Positions 1 through 9,296 of a DNA stretch of 64,000 nucleotides are shown piece by piece. A program made the position numbers and the translations under genes. The notes below the pieces were generated by a model. That model had not been told where the DNA came from. It did not search any database and saw nothing but the letters and a program-made list of their open reading frames with translations. Numbering within the stretch: position 1 is the stretch's first letter; every line of letters begins with the position of its first letter. The DNA lies in assembly GCA_963739085.1 (NCBI GenBank), contig CAVTZA010000016.1:124001-188000 (forward strand), in the 5' to 3' direction. Origin of the DNA: DATFQE01 sp963739085. Lineage in GTDB: Bacteria > Actinomycetota > Thermoleophilia > Gaiellales > Gaiellaceae.

Positions 1-434
1 AGGACGAGGGCGGCCCAGCCGACGAGGACCGCGAACCCGAGCAGCACCGCGAGCGGCCAGGCCCAGAGGACGCGACGAGGGCTCGTGAACGCGGCCGCGC
101 CCGCCGCCAGATAGGCGATCACGGCCGGGATGCTCCACGCGTCGCCGAAGCTGCCGCCGTCCTCGCCACAGAGGTCGTGGTTCGTCACGAGGTTGTAGGC
201 GGCGGCGTAGCCGAGGATGCCGGCGAGCCCCGCGAGCGCGGTGGCGCCGACGACCACGGCCACCGCGTGCGTCCGGTCGAGCTCGGGCCAGAGCAGCCAC
301 GAGCCGAGCACGACCGCGAGCACCACGACGACCAGCGGCGCTGCTCCGGACGGAACCAGCACGAGCACCGCCGGCCCCACCAGGAGCAGCGCGATGGTCG
401 CCACGATCCTCCCCGCCCAGCGAAGCCCTCTCAC
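1..434 (-). CDS. Small integral membrane protein, cut by the window edge
   Basis: The minus strand reads from a GTG at 434 with no stop down to base 1, giving about 144 residues of a longer protein. The translation starts MRGLRWAGRIVATIALL and holds about four hydrophobic stretches (roughly residues 8-28, 33-48, 57-80 and 100-140). They are joined by short loops, one of them acidic and Cys-containing (HDLCGEDGG). No catalytic motif is visible and I do not recognise a family. It is probably a polytopic membrane protein of unknown function. The C-terminus lies outside the window, so the true length is unknown. The start could be another upstream codon, since no strong ribosome-binding site was seen. 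Confidence 0.6.
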   Translation of the reverse strand, partial: MRGLRWAGRIVATIALLLVGPAVLVLVPSGAAPLVVVVLAVVLGSWLLWPELDRTHAVAVVVGATALAGLAGILGYAAAYNLVTNHDLCGEDGGSFGDAWSIPAVIAYLAAGAAAFTSPRRVLWAWPLAVLLGFAVLVGWAALV

Positions 435-458
435 CGGGCGTGAGGATGACAGTGAGGC

Positions 459-1010
459 TCAGCAGACGACGATCAGATGGAACGCCCGATCGGCGATGGC
501 TCCGGCGAGGTTGCGTGTCTCGACGCGCACGGCGTTGGCATTGCCCGCGCGCTGCGCCACGGTGAGAGCCCCCGAGGTTCCGGTTCCAGCCGCCGCGTCC
601 CCGACCGAGCCGGCGTAGACGCAGGCGTTCACGGCCTGACCGAAGACCACTTCGTAGGTCCCGGTGGCGAGCCGCCCCGCCGATGTCGTCCCTGCCGAGC
701 GGGCGATGCTTCCGCTCCCGTTCACCACGGCCCACAGTCGGGTTACCGCACCTGGGGCCCCGGCGGCGCCGGTGAGGCCTCGCGGCCCGCGCGGCCCCGG
801 CCGCTTGGCGCTCCGGGACAGGTCGTCCAGCTTGACCTGGCCGTTCCTGATCTTGAGGGAGGTGACGGCGTTGTTCTTGAGCTGGGCGGTGCCGACGCTC
901 TTGTTCGGCACCAGCTGGGACACCGTCGCCCACCCGACGTCGCTCAGCGCGACGAGCAGGGCGACGCAGGCCACGAGAAGCGCCGGACTGACCCTGATGC
1001 GGCCTTTCAT
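459..1010 (-). CDS. Secreted collagen-like repeat protein
   Basis: The protein has 183 residues. The ATG at 1010 is preceded by GAAAGGGGG at good spacing, which favours it over a longer reading to 1097. Residues about 6-25 form a hydrophobic signal or anchor segment. The next region carries the motif SVGTAQLKNNAVTSLKI, seen in many actinobacterial exported proteins, then a short Gly-X-Y run (GPRGPRGLTGAAGAPGA) and a C-terminal domain of about 90 residues ending in a Cys. It belongs with three other genes of the window (about 18.8-19.4, 19.6-20.3 and 24.4-25.1 kb) that share the signal / NNxxTS / Gly-X-Y / beta-domain order. It probably acts at the cell surface. Ligand and role are unknown. 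This copy is the only one with an intact frame. Confidence 0.75.
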   Translation of the reverse strand: MKGRIRVSPALLVACVALLVALSDVGWATVSQLVPNKSVGTAQLKNNAVTSLKIRNGQVKLDDLSRSAKRPGPRGPRGLTGAAGAPGAVTRLWAVVNGSGSIARSAGTTSAGRLATGTYEVVFGQAVNACVYAGSVGDAAAGTGTSGALTVAQRAGNANAVRVETRNLAGAIADRAFHLIVVC

Positions 1011-1130
1011 CTGCGAACCCCCTTTCAGAGACCCCGTTGGCGGCGCGATCCTACTTTCCGGTCCGGTCGCCGTCTCGCGCGAGCCCGCGACGGCCATGGA
1101 CGGGCATGACCGTCGCGGGGCAGTTCGCGG

Positions 1131-1658
1131 TTAGTACCCGTACGGCCCGGTGGTCGTCGCGTTGCCGCCCGACGAGCCGGTGTTGCCGTCGGCGTGGACA
1201 ACGTGCCACGTGAACATCTGACCCCCGAAGGCGTCCTCGAAGCCGTTCCCGGTGACCTTGCCGGGACTGTCCTGCGTGAAGGAGTAGAGGAGCTTGCCGT
1301 CGAGTGTCGCCTGCCTGCTGCCGTTTGGCCGGCTGACGACGCCGAGCTCACCCGAGACGGAGCGTCCCGTCGGGCTCCCCTTGGCCACTGTGAGCGGCAT
1401 CCAGAAGGACGTGCACGCGCCGGTGCACAGCACCTTGCCCGCAGCGTTTTCCTGGTCCGAGGCGTAGAGCGCGTGTCCCGTCGAGTTCACGAGCACGGCG
1501 CCTTCGCCGGCGATTTCCCGGGACGAGACGGTGGCCGCGCCGGCCGCCGGTGCAGCAGCGCCCGGCGAGTTGTCGTTCCCGCCGGCGCTGTAGGCGGCGA
1601 TCGCCACGACCGCTGCGGCGACCGCGACCACCACGCCCAGGATCAGCAATCGTTTCAT
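1131..1658 (-). CDS. Secreted COG4315-type repeat protein (PF03640-like)
   Basis: The protein has 175 residues. The ATG at 1658 is chosen because AGGAGG lies seven bases upstream. Residues 3-24 form a signal or anchor segment (LLILGVVVAVAAAVVAIAAY). An Ala/Pro/Gly linker follows, then two related blocks typical of COG4315 secreted proteins: LVNSTGHALYASDQE ... GACTSFWMPLTV and LGVVSRPNGSRQATLDGKLLYSF. The C-terminus is Gly/Thr/Tyr-rich. These proteins are exported and of unknown biochemical function. The gene is divergent from the ECF sigma factor at 1751, across a gap of about 90 bases that must hold both promoters, so it is a plausible target of that sigma factor (inference from position only). 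Confidence 0.8.
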   Translation of the reverse strand: MKRLLILGVVVAVAAAVVAIAAYSAGGNDNSPGAAAPAAGAATVSSREIAGEGAVLVNSTGHALYASDQENAAGKVLCTGACTSFWMPLTVAKGSPTGRSVSGELGVVSRPNGSRQATLDGKLLYSFTQDSPGKVTGNGFEDAFGGQMFTWHVVHADGNTGSSGGNATTTGPYGY

Positions 1659-1750
1659 GAGATGACCTCCTGTGGGTCGATCGTGCTGTGGTTTCACCAA
1701 GGACCGACGCCCAGTCGGGCCGATTCCTTCCCGCCGCCACAGATCACCTG

Positions 1751-2266
1751 ATGCGGCGGTACAGGCTCGACCCGGACCGCGTGGTCGAGCACCTGCCGCG
1801 TCTCTTCCGGATCGCCCGCGCGTGGTGCAGGTCACGGGAGGAGGCGGAGGACCTCGTCCAGGAGACCTACGCCCGCGTCCTCGCGCGCCCGCGCTTGCTG
1901 CGGGGCCAGGACGAGTTCGGCTACATGCTGCGCGCCATGCGGAACACGATCGTGAGCCAGCGCAGAGCCGAGAGCCGACGTCCGCAGCAGACGCCGCTCG
2001 TCGACGAGGCCTCGATCGCCGGCCGCGCGGGAGACGATCCCGCCGAGGCCGTGCAGAACCGCCAGGTCTACGACGCCATTCAGGAGCTCCCGGACGAGTT
2101 CAGGGACGCGCTCGTGGCCGTGGACGTCGCAGGCCTTTCGTACGGCGAGGCGGCAGGGCTGCTCGCCGTGCCGGAGGGGACGCTGACGAGCCGGCTCTTC
2201 CGCGCCCGCGATCGGGTGGCACGACGACTCGAAGGCGAACCGCCCGGCAGCGCGGGAGCTCAGTAG
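1751..2266 (+). CDS. ECF-type RNA polymerase sigma factor
   Basis: The protein has 171 residues if the ATG at 1751 (MRRYRLDPDRVVEH) is used. An in-frame GTG at 1688 would add 21 residues. Region 2 is visible as LFRIARAWCRSREEAEDLVQ followed by ETYARVL. Region 4 is visible as AGLSYGEAAGLLAVPEGTL plus TSRLFRARDRV, a helix-turn-helix that reads the -35 element. A polar linker joins the two, and there is no sigma-1 or sigma-3 region, as expected for group 4. The gene ends seven bases inside the facing anti-sigma gene. That arrangement is unusual, because ECF/anti-sigma pairs are normally co-transcribed. The family is certain; the regulon is unknown. Confidence 0.9.
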   Translation: MRRYRLDPDRVVEHLPRLFRIARAWCRSREEAEDLVQETYARVLARPRLLRGQDEFGYMLRAMRNTIVSQRRAESRRPQQTPLVDEASIAGRAGDDPAEAVQNRQVYDAIQELPDEFRDALVAVDVAGLSYGEAAGLLAVPEGTLTSRLFRARDRVARRLEGEPPGSAGAQ

Positions 2267-3042
2267 CGCAACGTACCGTCGCCCCGCCAGCTCGCCAGGG
2301 TGAGCAGCTCGGAGCGCGGCGCGGCGCCGATCAGGACGCAGGTGTGTCCGAGGCGTCGCCACGTGACGACGAGGCGCCCGTCCACGCGAAGTGTCTGGAA
2401 GGGCACGCCGCCGACTTCCGTGCGCTCGGCCGCCGACGGCCGGGGGAGGCCGTTCCCGGCGACGACGACGTACGCGATGCGCTTGCCGCCCTTCTCGTAG
2501 ACGACGGTCGTTGCGTTGCGGCCGTCGATCTTGCCGCGATGGACGCCGACCGCTTGCCACCCGTACGACCTCGAGAGGTCGGGGAACACGACTCCGTCGA
2601 CGTCCAGCGCGAGCCTGCCGTCGCCGACCGTCCGCGGGGCGGGCTCGCTGGGCCGTTCGGCGGCGAACCGAGCCGCCTCGGCCACGGTCGGCGCCGCAGG
2701 GCCGCCGGTGAGCACGACCGCGGCAACGACCGCAATCACAGCGGCGAGCACACCCGCTGCCGCGATCCGCGGGACGAGCCGGCGAGGCCAGCCGTGCCGG
2801 GATCGCCGCGGCGGTCGCTGGGCCTCGACAGCTTCGCGCAGCGACGCTGGGACCGGCTCGCTCGCCAGCCCCTGCGTGGCGGCGACGGCTCGTCGCTGGC
2901 GTTCCAGCAACGCTTGCAGCTCTGGAGAGGCGGCGATCCGGGCCTCGACCGCCGGCCGACGCTCGGCCGGGAGCGTCCCGTCCGCAAGCGCGCACAGGTC
3001 GGCCATCTCCGCCTCGCTCAATCGTGCTGCGGCGTCGCTCAT
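2260..3042 (-). CDS. Membrane-anchored anti-sigma factor
   Basis: The protein has 260 residues and its ATG at 3042 is preceded by AGGAG. The N-terminal 80 residues are the cytosolic sigma-binding region (LSEAEMADLCALADGTLP, then helical EARIAASPELQALLER). They lack the HxxxCxxC zinc motif of classic zinc-binding anti-sigma factors. A membrane span lies at about 91-112, followed by an extracytoplasmic beta-rich domain of about 145 residues that probably senses the envelope. It converges on the ECF sigma gene with a seven-base overlap, which makes that sigma its likely partner. Function is inferred from topology and neighbourhood, not from a diagnostic motif. Confidence 0.72.
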   Translation of the reverse strand: MSDAAARLSEAEMADLCALADGTLPAERRPAVEARIAASPELQALLERQRRAVAATQGLASEPVPASLREAVEAQRPPRRSRHGWPRRLVPRIAAAGVLAAVIAVVAAVVLTGGPAAPTVAEAARFAAERPSEPAPRTVGDGRLALDVDGVVFPDLSRSYGWQAVGVHRGKIDGRNATTVVYEKGGKRIAYVVVAGNGLPRPSAAERTEVGGVPFQTLRVDGRLVVTWRRLGHTCVLIGAAPRSELLTLASWRGDGTLRY

Positions 3043-3123
3043 CGTCTCCTAGATACCACGCTTCCCCGATCGCTCTTCCAGATGAAGGACGCCTCGTGCG
3101 CGCCTTTCTTCCGCGGACCTCTT

Positions 3124-3798
3124 CTAGGAGCCGTCGGCGCGGGCTCGCGGCACGACGAGCCCGCACTCGTACGCAACGACGACGGCCTGCGTCCGATCGC
3201 GCAGGTGCAGCTTCGTGAGCACGCGGCTCACGTGCGTCTTGACGGTCTCCTCGCTGACCACGAGCCGCTCCGCGATCTCACCGTTCGAAAGGCCCTCGGC
3301 GACGAGCCGCAGGACCTCGGTCTCCCGCGGGGTCAGGTCGCTCAGCGCGTCCGGTCTGTGCGCGGGCGGGCGCAGGCGCGCGAACTCGCTCACGAGCCTG
3401 CGGGTGACCGTGGGCGCGAGCAGCGCTTCGCCGGCGGCGACGACGCGCACGGCGTCGAAGAGTGTCTCGGCGGTGACGTCCTTCAGCAGGAAGCCGCTCG
3501 CCCCGGCACCGAGCGCGTCGTAGACGTGCTCGTCGAGGTCGAACGTCGTCAGCATGATCACCTTCGGCGCCGTCGCGCCGTCCTCGTTCAGGCGCCGCGT
3601 CGCCTCGACCCCGTCGAGCGTCGGCATCCGGACGTCCATCAGCACGACGTCCGGGCCTGCCTCCCGGCAGACGCGCACGGCCTCCTCGCCGTCGGCGGCG
3701 GTGCCGACGACCGTGATGTCCTCCTGCGTGTCGAGGAGTGCCGCGAACCCGGCTCGCACGATCTCCTGGTCGTCGACCACGACGACGGCGATGGTCAT
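3124..3798 (-). CDS. NarL/LuxR-family response regulator
   Basis: The protein has 224 residues and starts at the ATG at 3798 (MTIAVVVVDDQEIVRAGF). The receiver domain (about 1-120) shows the acidic pair DD, the phospho-acceptor in DVVLMDVRMP, the switch threonine in MLTTFD and the lysine in GFLLKD. The LuxR-type DNA-binding domain (about 150-215) shows LTPRETEVLRLVAEGLSNGE, then VSEETVKTHVSRVL. Such proteins are phosphorylated by a sensor kinase and bind promoter DNA. No intact kinase is adjacent. The divergent ABC exporter (start 3964) is the natural target, because NarL-type regulator plus drug-type ABC exporter is a common actinobacterial pairing (inference). Confidence 0.92.
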   Translation of the reverse strand: MTIAVVVVDDQEIVRAGFAALLDTQEDITVVGTAADGEEAVRVCREAGPDVVLMDVRMPTLDGVEATRRLNEDGATAPKVIMLTTFDLDEHVYDALGAGASGFLLKDVTAETLFDAVRVVAAGEALLAPTVTRRLVSEFARLRPPAHRPDALSDLTPRETEVLRLVAEGLSNGEIAERLVVSEETVKTHVSRVLTKLHLRDRTQAVVVAYECGLVVPRARADGS

Positions 3799-3963
3799 GC
3801 AATTGTCACTGTCGCCCCGCGCCCGCGCATCGGCCGCCGGGACGAGATCGGCCGTCACTCTCCAGGGGGACGGCGCCGTCCCCATGCTCACCGTCGCGAG
3901 GGTGCCCGAAGATGGCTCGCGGGGCCGACGACACGGCGCCTTGCTCCTCGTACGGTGACCGGC

Positions 3964-4897
3964 ATGGGAGCTCCGATCGAGGTGCAGAGCCTGTCCAAGC
4001 GATACGGAAGGACGCGCGCGCTGGACGGGCTGTCCTTCGCGGCGCACAGCGGACGCGTGACCGGCTTCGTGGGACCGAACGGCGCGGGCAAGTCGACGAC
4101 GATGCGCGTCCTCCTCGGGCTCGACACGCCCGACAAAGGCCGGGCGCTCGTCAACGGCCGGCGCGTACGGCGAGCTCGTGAGCCCCTGCGAGAAGTCGGC
4201 GCGCTGCTGGACGCGTCGGCTCTCCACGGGGGTCGCACCGCACGCAGCCATCTCCGCTGGCTCGCCGCGAGCAACGGCCTCGCACGTCGGCGAGTCGACG
4301 ACGTGCTCGAGCTCGTCGGGCTCTCCGAGGTGGCGGGCAAGCGTGCGGGCGGGTTCTCGCTCGGGATGGCGCAGCGGCTCGGAATCGCCGCGGCCCTGCT
4401 CGGCGACCCGCCGGTGCTGATGTTCGACGAGCCGGTGAACGGCCTGGACCCGGACGGCATTCGCTGGATCCGCGGCTTCCTGAAGAGCCTGGCCGCCGAG
4501 GGCCGGACGGTGCTCGTGTCGAGTCACCTGATGAGCGAGCTCGAGGGCACGGCCGACGACCTGGTCGTCATCGGCCGCGGCCGGCTGATCGCGGAGACGA
4601 GCGTGAGCGAGCTCCTGGGCCGGATGTCCGATTCGCTGGTCGACCTGCGGACGCCACGCGCGTCAGCGGTCATGAACGTCTCTGGCGCGCGCGGGAGCCG
4701 TCGTGACTTCCACCGGCCCGGACACGCTCGCCGTGACCGGTCTCGAGGCCGCGCGCATCGCCGAGCTGGCGATCGAGCACTCGCTTCCGCTGCACGAGCT
4801 TTCACCGCACCGGGCGACGCTCGAGGAGGCTTTCATCGAGCTCACGCGGGACCAGGTGGAGTTCGCGGCGCGGCGCCGGACGGAGGCCGCGGAATGA
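3964..4897 (+). CDS. ABC exporter ATPase subunit (frame broken near 4675)
   Basis: This is a DrrA/CcmA-like ATPase of about 311 residues once the frame is joined. It opens MGAPIEVQSLSKRYGRTRAL. Walker A is GPNGAGKSTT, the signature is FSLGMAQRLGIA (an altered LSGGQ), Walker B is VLMFDEPVNGLDP, and the H-loop is VSSHLMSEL. The frame runs to about 4675 and continues one base later as TSLARAGAVVTSTGPDTLAV to the stop at 4897. Removing one base (ATG[A]ACG) restores the family's normal C-terminus. The stop overlaps the permease ATG (ATGA), so the two are translationally coupled. It energises efflux by the ABC-2 permease next door. The break looks like an inserted base rather than a true mutation. 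Confidence 0.85.
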
Positions 4898-5726
4898 CAG
4901 TCGACGCTGTTGCCGCGGTGCCGCGGCGGGCGGGGCTGATTCGGCCTCTCCGAACCGAGTGGATCAAGCTCCGCACGGTCCGCAGCACGACGTGGGCGCT
5001 GCTGACCCTCGTCGGGATCTCGCGTGCTCTTCAGCGCCCTCTCCTGCTGGGAATCGGAGACCACGGGCGGGAGCCCCGGCCAGCCGGGCGACAGCGACAT
5101 CGTGCTCGACAGCCTCGCGGGCATCTGGTTCGGCCAGATCGCCGCCGCTGTCCTCGCGGTTCTGGCGATCACGTCGGAATACAGCACACGGATGATCCGG
5201 ACGTCCCTCGCGGCGGATCCGAGACGCGGCACGCTGCTGGCGGCGAAGACCGCGGTCGTCGCTTCGGTCGTCTTCGTCGTCGGGCTCGCGACCAGCGTGG
5301 CGTGCTTCCTCATCGGGCAGCCGATCCTGCGCGGGAACGGCTTCGTGTACGAGAACGGCTACCCGGCGGCGTCGCTGCTCGACAGTGCGACGTTTCGGGC
5401 CGTCGTGGGCAGCGCCGTGTATCTCGCGCTCCTGGCGGTGTTCTCGCTCTCCGTCGGCAGCGATCCTGCGCCATACGGCGGGCGCAATCACCGTCGTGCT
5501 CGCGGTGTTGTTGGCCCCCGTGATCGCGATCAGCTTCCTGCCCGAGAGCATCGGCGAGCGGCTCGAGCAGAGCTCCCTGATCGGAGCAGGGTTGGCCGTG
5601 CAGCAGACGGTCGAGCGCACCGACTCCATCCCGCTCGAGCCATCGGCCGGATTCGCGGTCGCCGGCTTGTACGCCGCCGGCCCCCTGCTGGTCGCTCTCG
5701 TGCTGATCCGGACGCGCGACGCCTGA
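4894..5726 (+). CDS. ABC-2-type exporter permease (two frame breaks)
   Basis: This is the membrane subunit coupled to the ATPase by an ATGA overlap. It opens MTVDAVAAVPRRAGLIRPLR and then TEWIKLRTVRSTTWALLTL, the usual N-terminal helix of ABC-2 permeases of this class. The frame shifts near 5020 (to VLFSALSCWESETTGG) and near 5460 (to AILRHTAGAITVVLAVLLAP). Joined, it gives about 277 residues with roughly six membrane spans. The diagnostic stretch ITSEYSTRMIRTSLAADPRR is the conserved cytoplasmic loop of bacitracin/lantibiotic-type ABC-2 permeases. Each break is explained by one extra base (TCG[C]GTG; GGC[A]GCG). The substrate cannot be read from sequence; drug or peptide efflux is typical. 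Confidence 0.8.
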
Positions 5727-5965
5727 GAAACCACCGAGGAGCGGGGCTTTCGCCACGGTGATATCACGTCGGTAGTCGGTTGATATACGCGCCGTTATTT
5801 GGCAGAGTCCCCCGGCTTGTTCGCGGCGACGTACGCATCCGTCCTGCGTAGCACCCGGCGGCTTACGTACGCAGCACGCCGCGGACGGCGAAGCCATCCG
5901 ACAGCAGCGAGCAAGCCCGTTCAGGTCTCGTACCGGGCCGAACCGGCTTGCCGGGAGGGAGAGGA
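5727..5965. other. Intergenic region, probable promoter of the secreted propeller gene
   Basis: About 240 bases separate the exporter from the next start. The first 100 bases are AT-richer than the surroundings and hold the palindrome GTGATATCAC (5758-5767) and a TTGATATACG stretch. Two copies of ACGTACGCA occur in the second half, near 5829 and 5866. A short inverted pair GCCCG...CGGGC precedes the ribosome-binding site. I could not match it to a known riboswitch. Confidence 0.35.
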
Positions 5966-8778
5966 ATGAGACGCACACGTGTGCCCGTTGCGCTCGCCGC
6001 TCTGCTCGTCCTGATCGCAGTCACCGCCCTCGCGGCGGGTCTGCTGCGGTCGTCGAGTGGACCGGCGCAGGCGCAACGCGTGGGCGAGGGTGAGATGCCG
6101 ACTGCACTGGCCGCGCATCTCCAGGATCTGGCAATGACATCCCCCGGCACCGAGGGCTTCACGGAAGGCCCGGCGAGTGCGGCGGAGAGCGCGTTCATGG
6201 AGCGCGCGCTTCCGGGGGACACGATCTCCGTCGAGCAGATGGCCAACGCCCGTGCCGCGGCCGCAGCCGCGGAGGGGAGGCCCTTCCCGCGCGGCAAGGG
6301 ACGCAAGGGAACCTGGGTCACGATCGGCCCGAGCGAGGCGCTCTATCCGTTCGAGCGCTTCCGCAACTCGTTCCTCTACGTGCCGAACACGTACGTCGCC
6401 GGCGGGCGGACGACCTCGATCGCCGTCGCCGAAACGTGCAAGCCGGGCAACTGTCGTGCGTACATCACCGCGGCCGGCGGCGGCGTCTGGCGGACGAAGA
6501 ACGCATTGACCGGCCAGCCGCAACTGGGACTACCTCGGCGGCCCGCTCGGGATCAACGCCGCAGGCAAGGTCTACATCGACCCGAACGATCCGAGCGGGA
6601 ACACGGTCTACGCCGGCACCGGCGAGGCCAACATCTGCGCCTCGGGCTGTGTGGCCGGCACCGGCCTGTACAAGTCGACGAACGGCGGCGACAGCTGGAC
6701 GCGGATCGGCGGTAGCACCTTCGACGGCCTGGGCATCGGCGCGATCGTCGTCAAGCCTGGAAGCCCGAACACCATCTACCTCGGTGTGACGACCGCCCTT
6801 CGCGGGATGTCGTCCGTGTGCTGCTCGGGGATCACGCGGCCGGTCCCCGGCGCCGGGAAGTGGGGCCTCTACAAGTCCACCAACGGCGGCGCCTCGTGGA
6901 ACTTCATCCACGACGGCTCGACCAACGTGGCCGACTGCGTCGGCGACCTGACGGAGTGGAACAACCTCCGGACGTGCTCGCCGCGTGGCGTGCGCTCGCT
7001 GGCGCTCGACCCGACGAACCCGGAGATCGTGTACGCGGGCTCGTACGCGCGCGGCGTGTGGCGCTCGCCCGACGGCGGGGCAACCTGGACGCAGATCAAG
7101 CCGTCGATCAACTCGGCGATCATCCAGTCGCGGCCGAATCTCGCGGTCACGACGCTGCCGAACGGCAAGACGCGGATGTACGTGTTCGAGGGCGACACGC
7201 CGGGCAGTTCGCGAACCCGACTCGCGCCTGTTCCGTAGCGACGACGTCGCGTCCGGCGCTCCCGTGTTCACGGACATGTCGAGCGCGAACCCGGCCGATC
7301 CGGGCTTCGCGTTCCGCGGCACCTGCGATCCGCAGTGCTGGTACGACTCCTTCGTCTACACGCCGCAGGGCTACCCCGACATCGTCTACGTCGGCGGCGA
7401 CTACACCTACGGCGAGACGATCGCGAACAAGCGAGCGGTCGTGCTCTCGACCGACGGCGGCGTCAGCGCCACGGACATGACCTTCGACGGGACGGACATG
7501 CTCCACCCGAACGGGCTCCATCCGGACCAGCACTCGCTCGTCACGCTTCCCGGGTCGGCCGTTCCAGTTCATCGAGACGGGCGACGGCGGCGTCATGCGC
7601 TCGAGCGGCGAGTTCGTCGACCGCTCGTCCTGGTGTGACGACCCGAACCGCGGGCTCAGCGGTGCGACGCTCGCCCGCTGCAAGCAGATGCTCTCGAGGA
7701 TCCCGTCGGAGCTGACGAGCCTCAACAAGGGCCTGTCCACGCTCCAGTTCCAGAGCTTCTCGGTCAGCCCGCACAACGTGAACATCGTCCAGGGCGGCAC
7801 GCAGGACAACGGCACCTGGGAGACGGGCGGCAACCCGAACAAGTGGGAGAACACGATGATCGGCGACGGCGGCCAGTCTGGCTTCGACGTCGCGATCCCC
7901 GAGTTCCGCTTCCACAACTTCACCGGTGCGTCGCCGGACGTGAACTTCGACAACGGCGACTTCGAGAAGTGGATCTGGACCGGTGACCCGCTGGGCCAGG
8001 CTGCCGAGTTCTATTCCCCGGTGATCTCCGACCCCGTCGTCTCGAAGACGCTCTTCGCCGGCACCCAGACGGTGTTCCGGACGAAGACCGCCGGCCTCGG
8101 CTCGAGGACGATCGCGGAGGCACAGGCGATCTGCAACGAGTGGACCGGCACGTTCACCGCGCAGTGCGGCGACTGGGCCGAGCTCGGCTCGCCGCGGTTG
8201 ACCAACGTTGCCCTGGGCAGCCGGGCGGGCGGCAACATGGCCGCGATCGAGCGGACGACCGCCGACTCGTCGACCGCGTGGGCGGCGACGACCACCGGGC
8301 GCGTCTTCATCTCGAAGAACGTGGCCGCGGATCCGGCGAGCGCCGTCACCTGGACGCGGATCGACGACGACTCGGCGACGACGCCGGGGCGGTTCGTGAG
8401 CTCATCTACGTCGACCCGGCGAACGGGAACCACGCCTGGATCTCGTACAGCGGCTTCAACTCGGCCACACCCGGAACGCCGGGCCACGTGTTCGAGGTGA
8501 CCTACAACCCGGCCACAGGGACGTCGACCTGGGCCGACCGCTCGTTCGACCTGGCCGACCTGCCGATCACCGACCTCGTCCGCGACGACGTGACGGGTGA
8601 CCTCTACGCCGCGAACGACTTCGGCGTGCTGCTCCTCGCGAACGGCACGACGAGCTGGGTCGAAGCGGCGGGCGGGATGCCCAACGTCGAGGTCGCGGGC
8701 CTGACGATCGTTCCGTCGGAGCGCAAGCTCTTCGCCGCGACGCACGGCCTGAGCGGCTGGATGCTGAACCTCGACTGA
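5966..8778 (+). CDS. Large secreted BNR/sortilin-like beta-propeller protein (four frame breaks)
   Basis: The start is the ATG at 5966 after GGGAGGGAGAGG. A signal peptide (VPVALAALLVLIAVTALAAG) leads to an exported protein of about 937 residues. Repeated BNR/Asp-box-like units are visible, such as GTGLYKSTNGGDSWTRIGG, GKWGLYKSTNGGASWNFI and GVWRSPDGGATWTQI. These are the blades of sialidase/VPS10-type propellers. The frame breaks near 6517, 7210, 7557 and 8400. The first three are one extra base (CCG[C]AAC, ACC[C]GAC, GG[G]TCG) and the last is one missing base. I see no intact sialidase active-site signature, so it may bind or hydrolyse glycans or simply act as a surface scaffold. A perfect hairpin follows the stop. 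Confidence 0.75.
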
Positions 8779-8786
8779 CAACTCAA

Positions 8787-8818
8787 GATGCGGGGGCCGC
8801 GAGGGCGGCCCCCGCATC
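8787..8818 (+). terminator. Perfect 14-bp hairpin after the propeller gene
   Basis: GATGCGGGGGCCGC at 8787-8800 pairs exactly with GCGGCCCCCGCATC at 8805-8818 around a GAGG loop, nine bases after the stop codon. There is no strong T tract, so it may be a terminator or an mRNA 3' stabiliser. Confidence 0.75.
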
Positions 8819-8843
8819 ACCACCTTCTCCCTCCCCTCATGTA

Positions 8844-8872
8844 GAAACCCCCGCGAGAGCGGGGGTTTCTTT
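8844..8872. terminator. Bidirectional rho-independent terminator
   Basis: GAAACCCCCGC (8844-8854), loop GAGA, then GCGGGGGTTTC (8859-8869) followed by TTT. The stem is perfect and reads as a terminator on both strands. It can end the propeller transcript (plus) and the RNase P RNA (minus), whose 3' end lies a few bases away. Confidence 0.85.
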
Positions 8873-9216
8873 AGCAGGCCTGTAAGCCGGATTCTGTCTT
8901 GGGCGACCATCTCTCTAGGCGGCCGGTTGCCCGGCCGCTCGAGCGGCGTACCCGGTCCCTCGGCGGGCAGCTTCGTCGGGACCTGCTTCGCCTTGCACCG
9001 GACGGGGTTTGGCGAGCCGCCGCGTCACCGCGACGCTGGTGGGCTCTTACCCCACCTTTTCACCCTTACCTCCGACAACTGCGCAGACTGTCGGTGGCGG
9101 TCTCCTTTCTGTGCCACTTTCCGTCGGCTTTCGCCGCCTGGGGTTTCCCCAGCATCCTGCCCTGTGGTGTCCGGACTTTCCTCGGACCCGAAGGCCCGCG
9201 GTCACCCGGCCTGCAG
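8873..9216 (-). ncRNA. rnpB: RNase P RNA (type A)
   Basis: The minus strand carries the near-universal conserved region GAGGAAAGTCCGGACACC (complement of about 9165-9182) near its 5' end. Its 3' end reads ACAGAATCCGGCTTACAGG followed by CCTGC. The terminal helix P1 can form between GCAGGCC (complement of 9208-9214) and GGCCTGC (complement of 8874-8880), which fixes both ends to within a few bases. The RNA is about 344 nt. It is the catalytic subunit that matures tRNA 5' ends. Reading frames crossing this region on either strand are spurious. Confidence 0.93.
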
Positions 9217-9296
9217 ACCATGTAGCGCCGTTCCGTTCGCCGGACCCTTCACGGGCCGACAGGATCACAATCGCTCATCCGACGAAGGAGGAGGCA

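Noticed and set aside
1672..5523. A 1283-codon open frame on the plus strand
   Set aside because: It merely threads through the anti-sigma and response-regulator genes in antisense and joins the real ABC ATPase. The composition outside the ATPase is Arg/Pro/Gly noise typical of GC-rich shadows.
5727..5965. Possible riboswitch before the propeller gene
   Set aside because: Some inverted pairs and an AT-rich tract are present, but no known riboswitch core could be recognised by eye.
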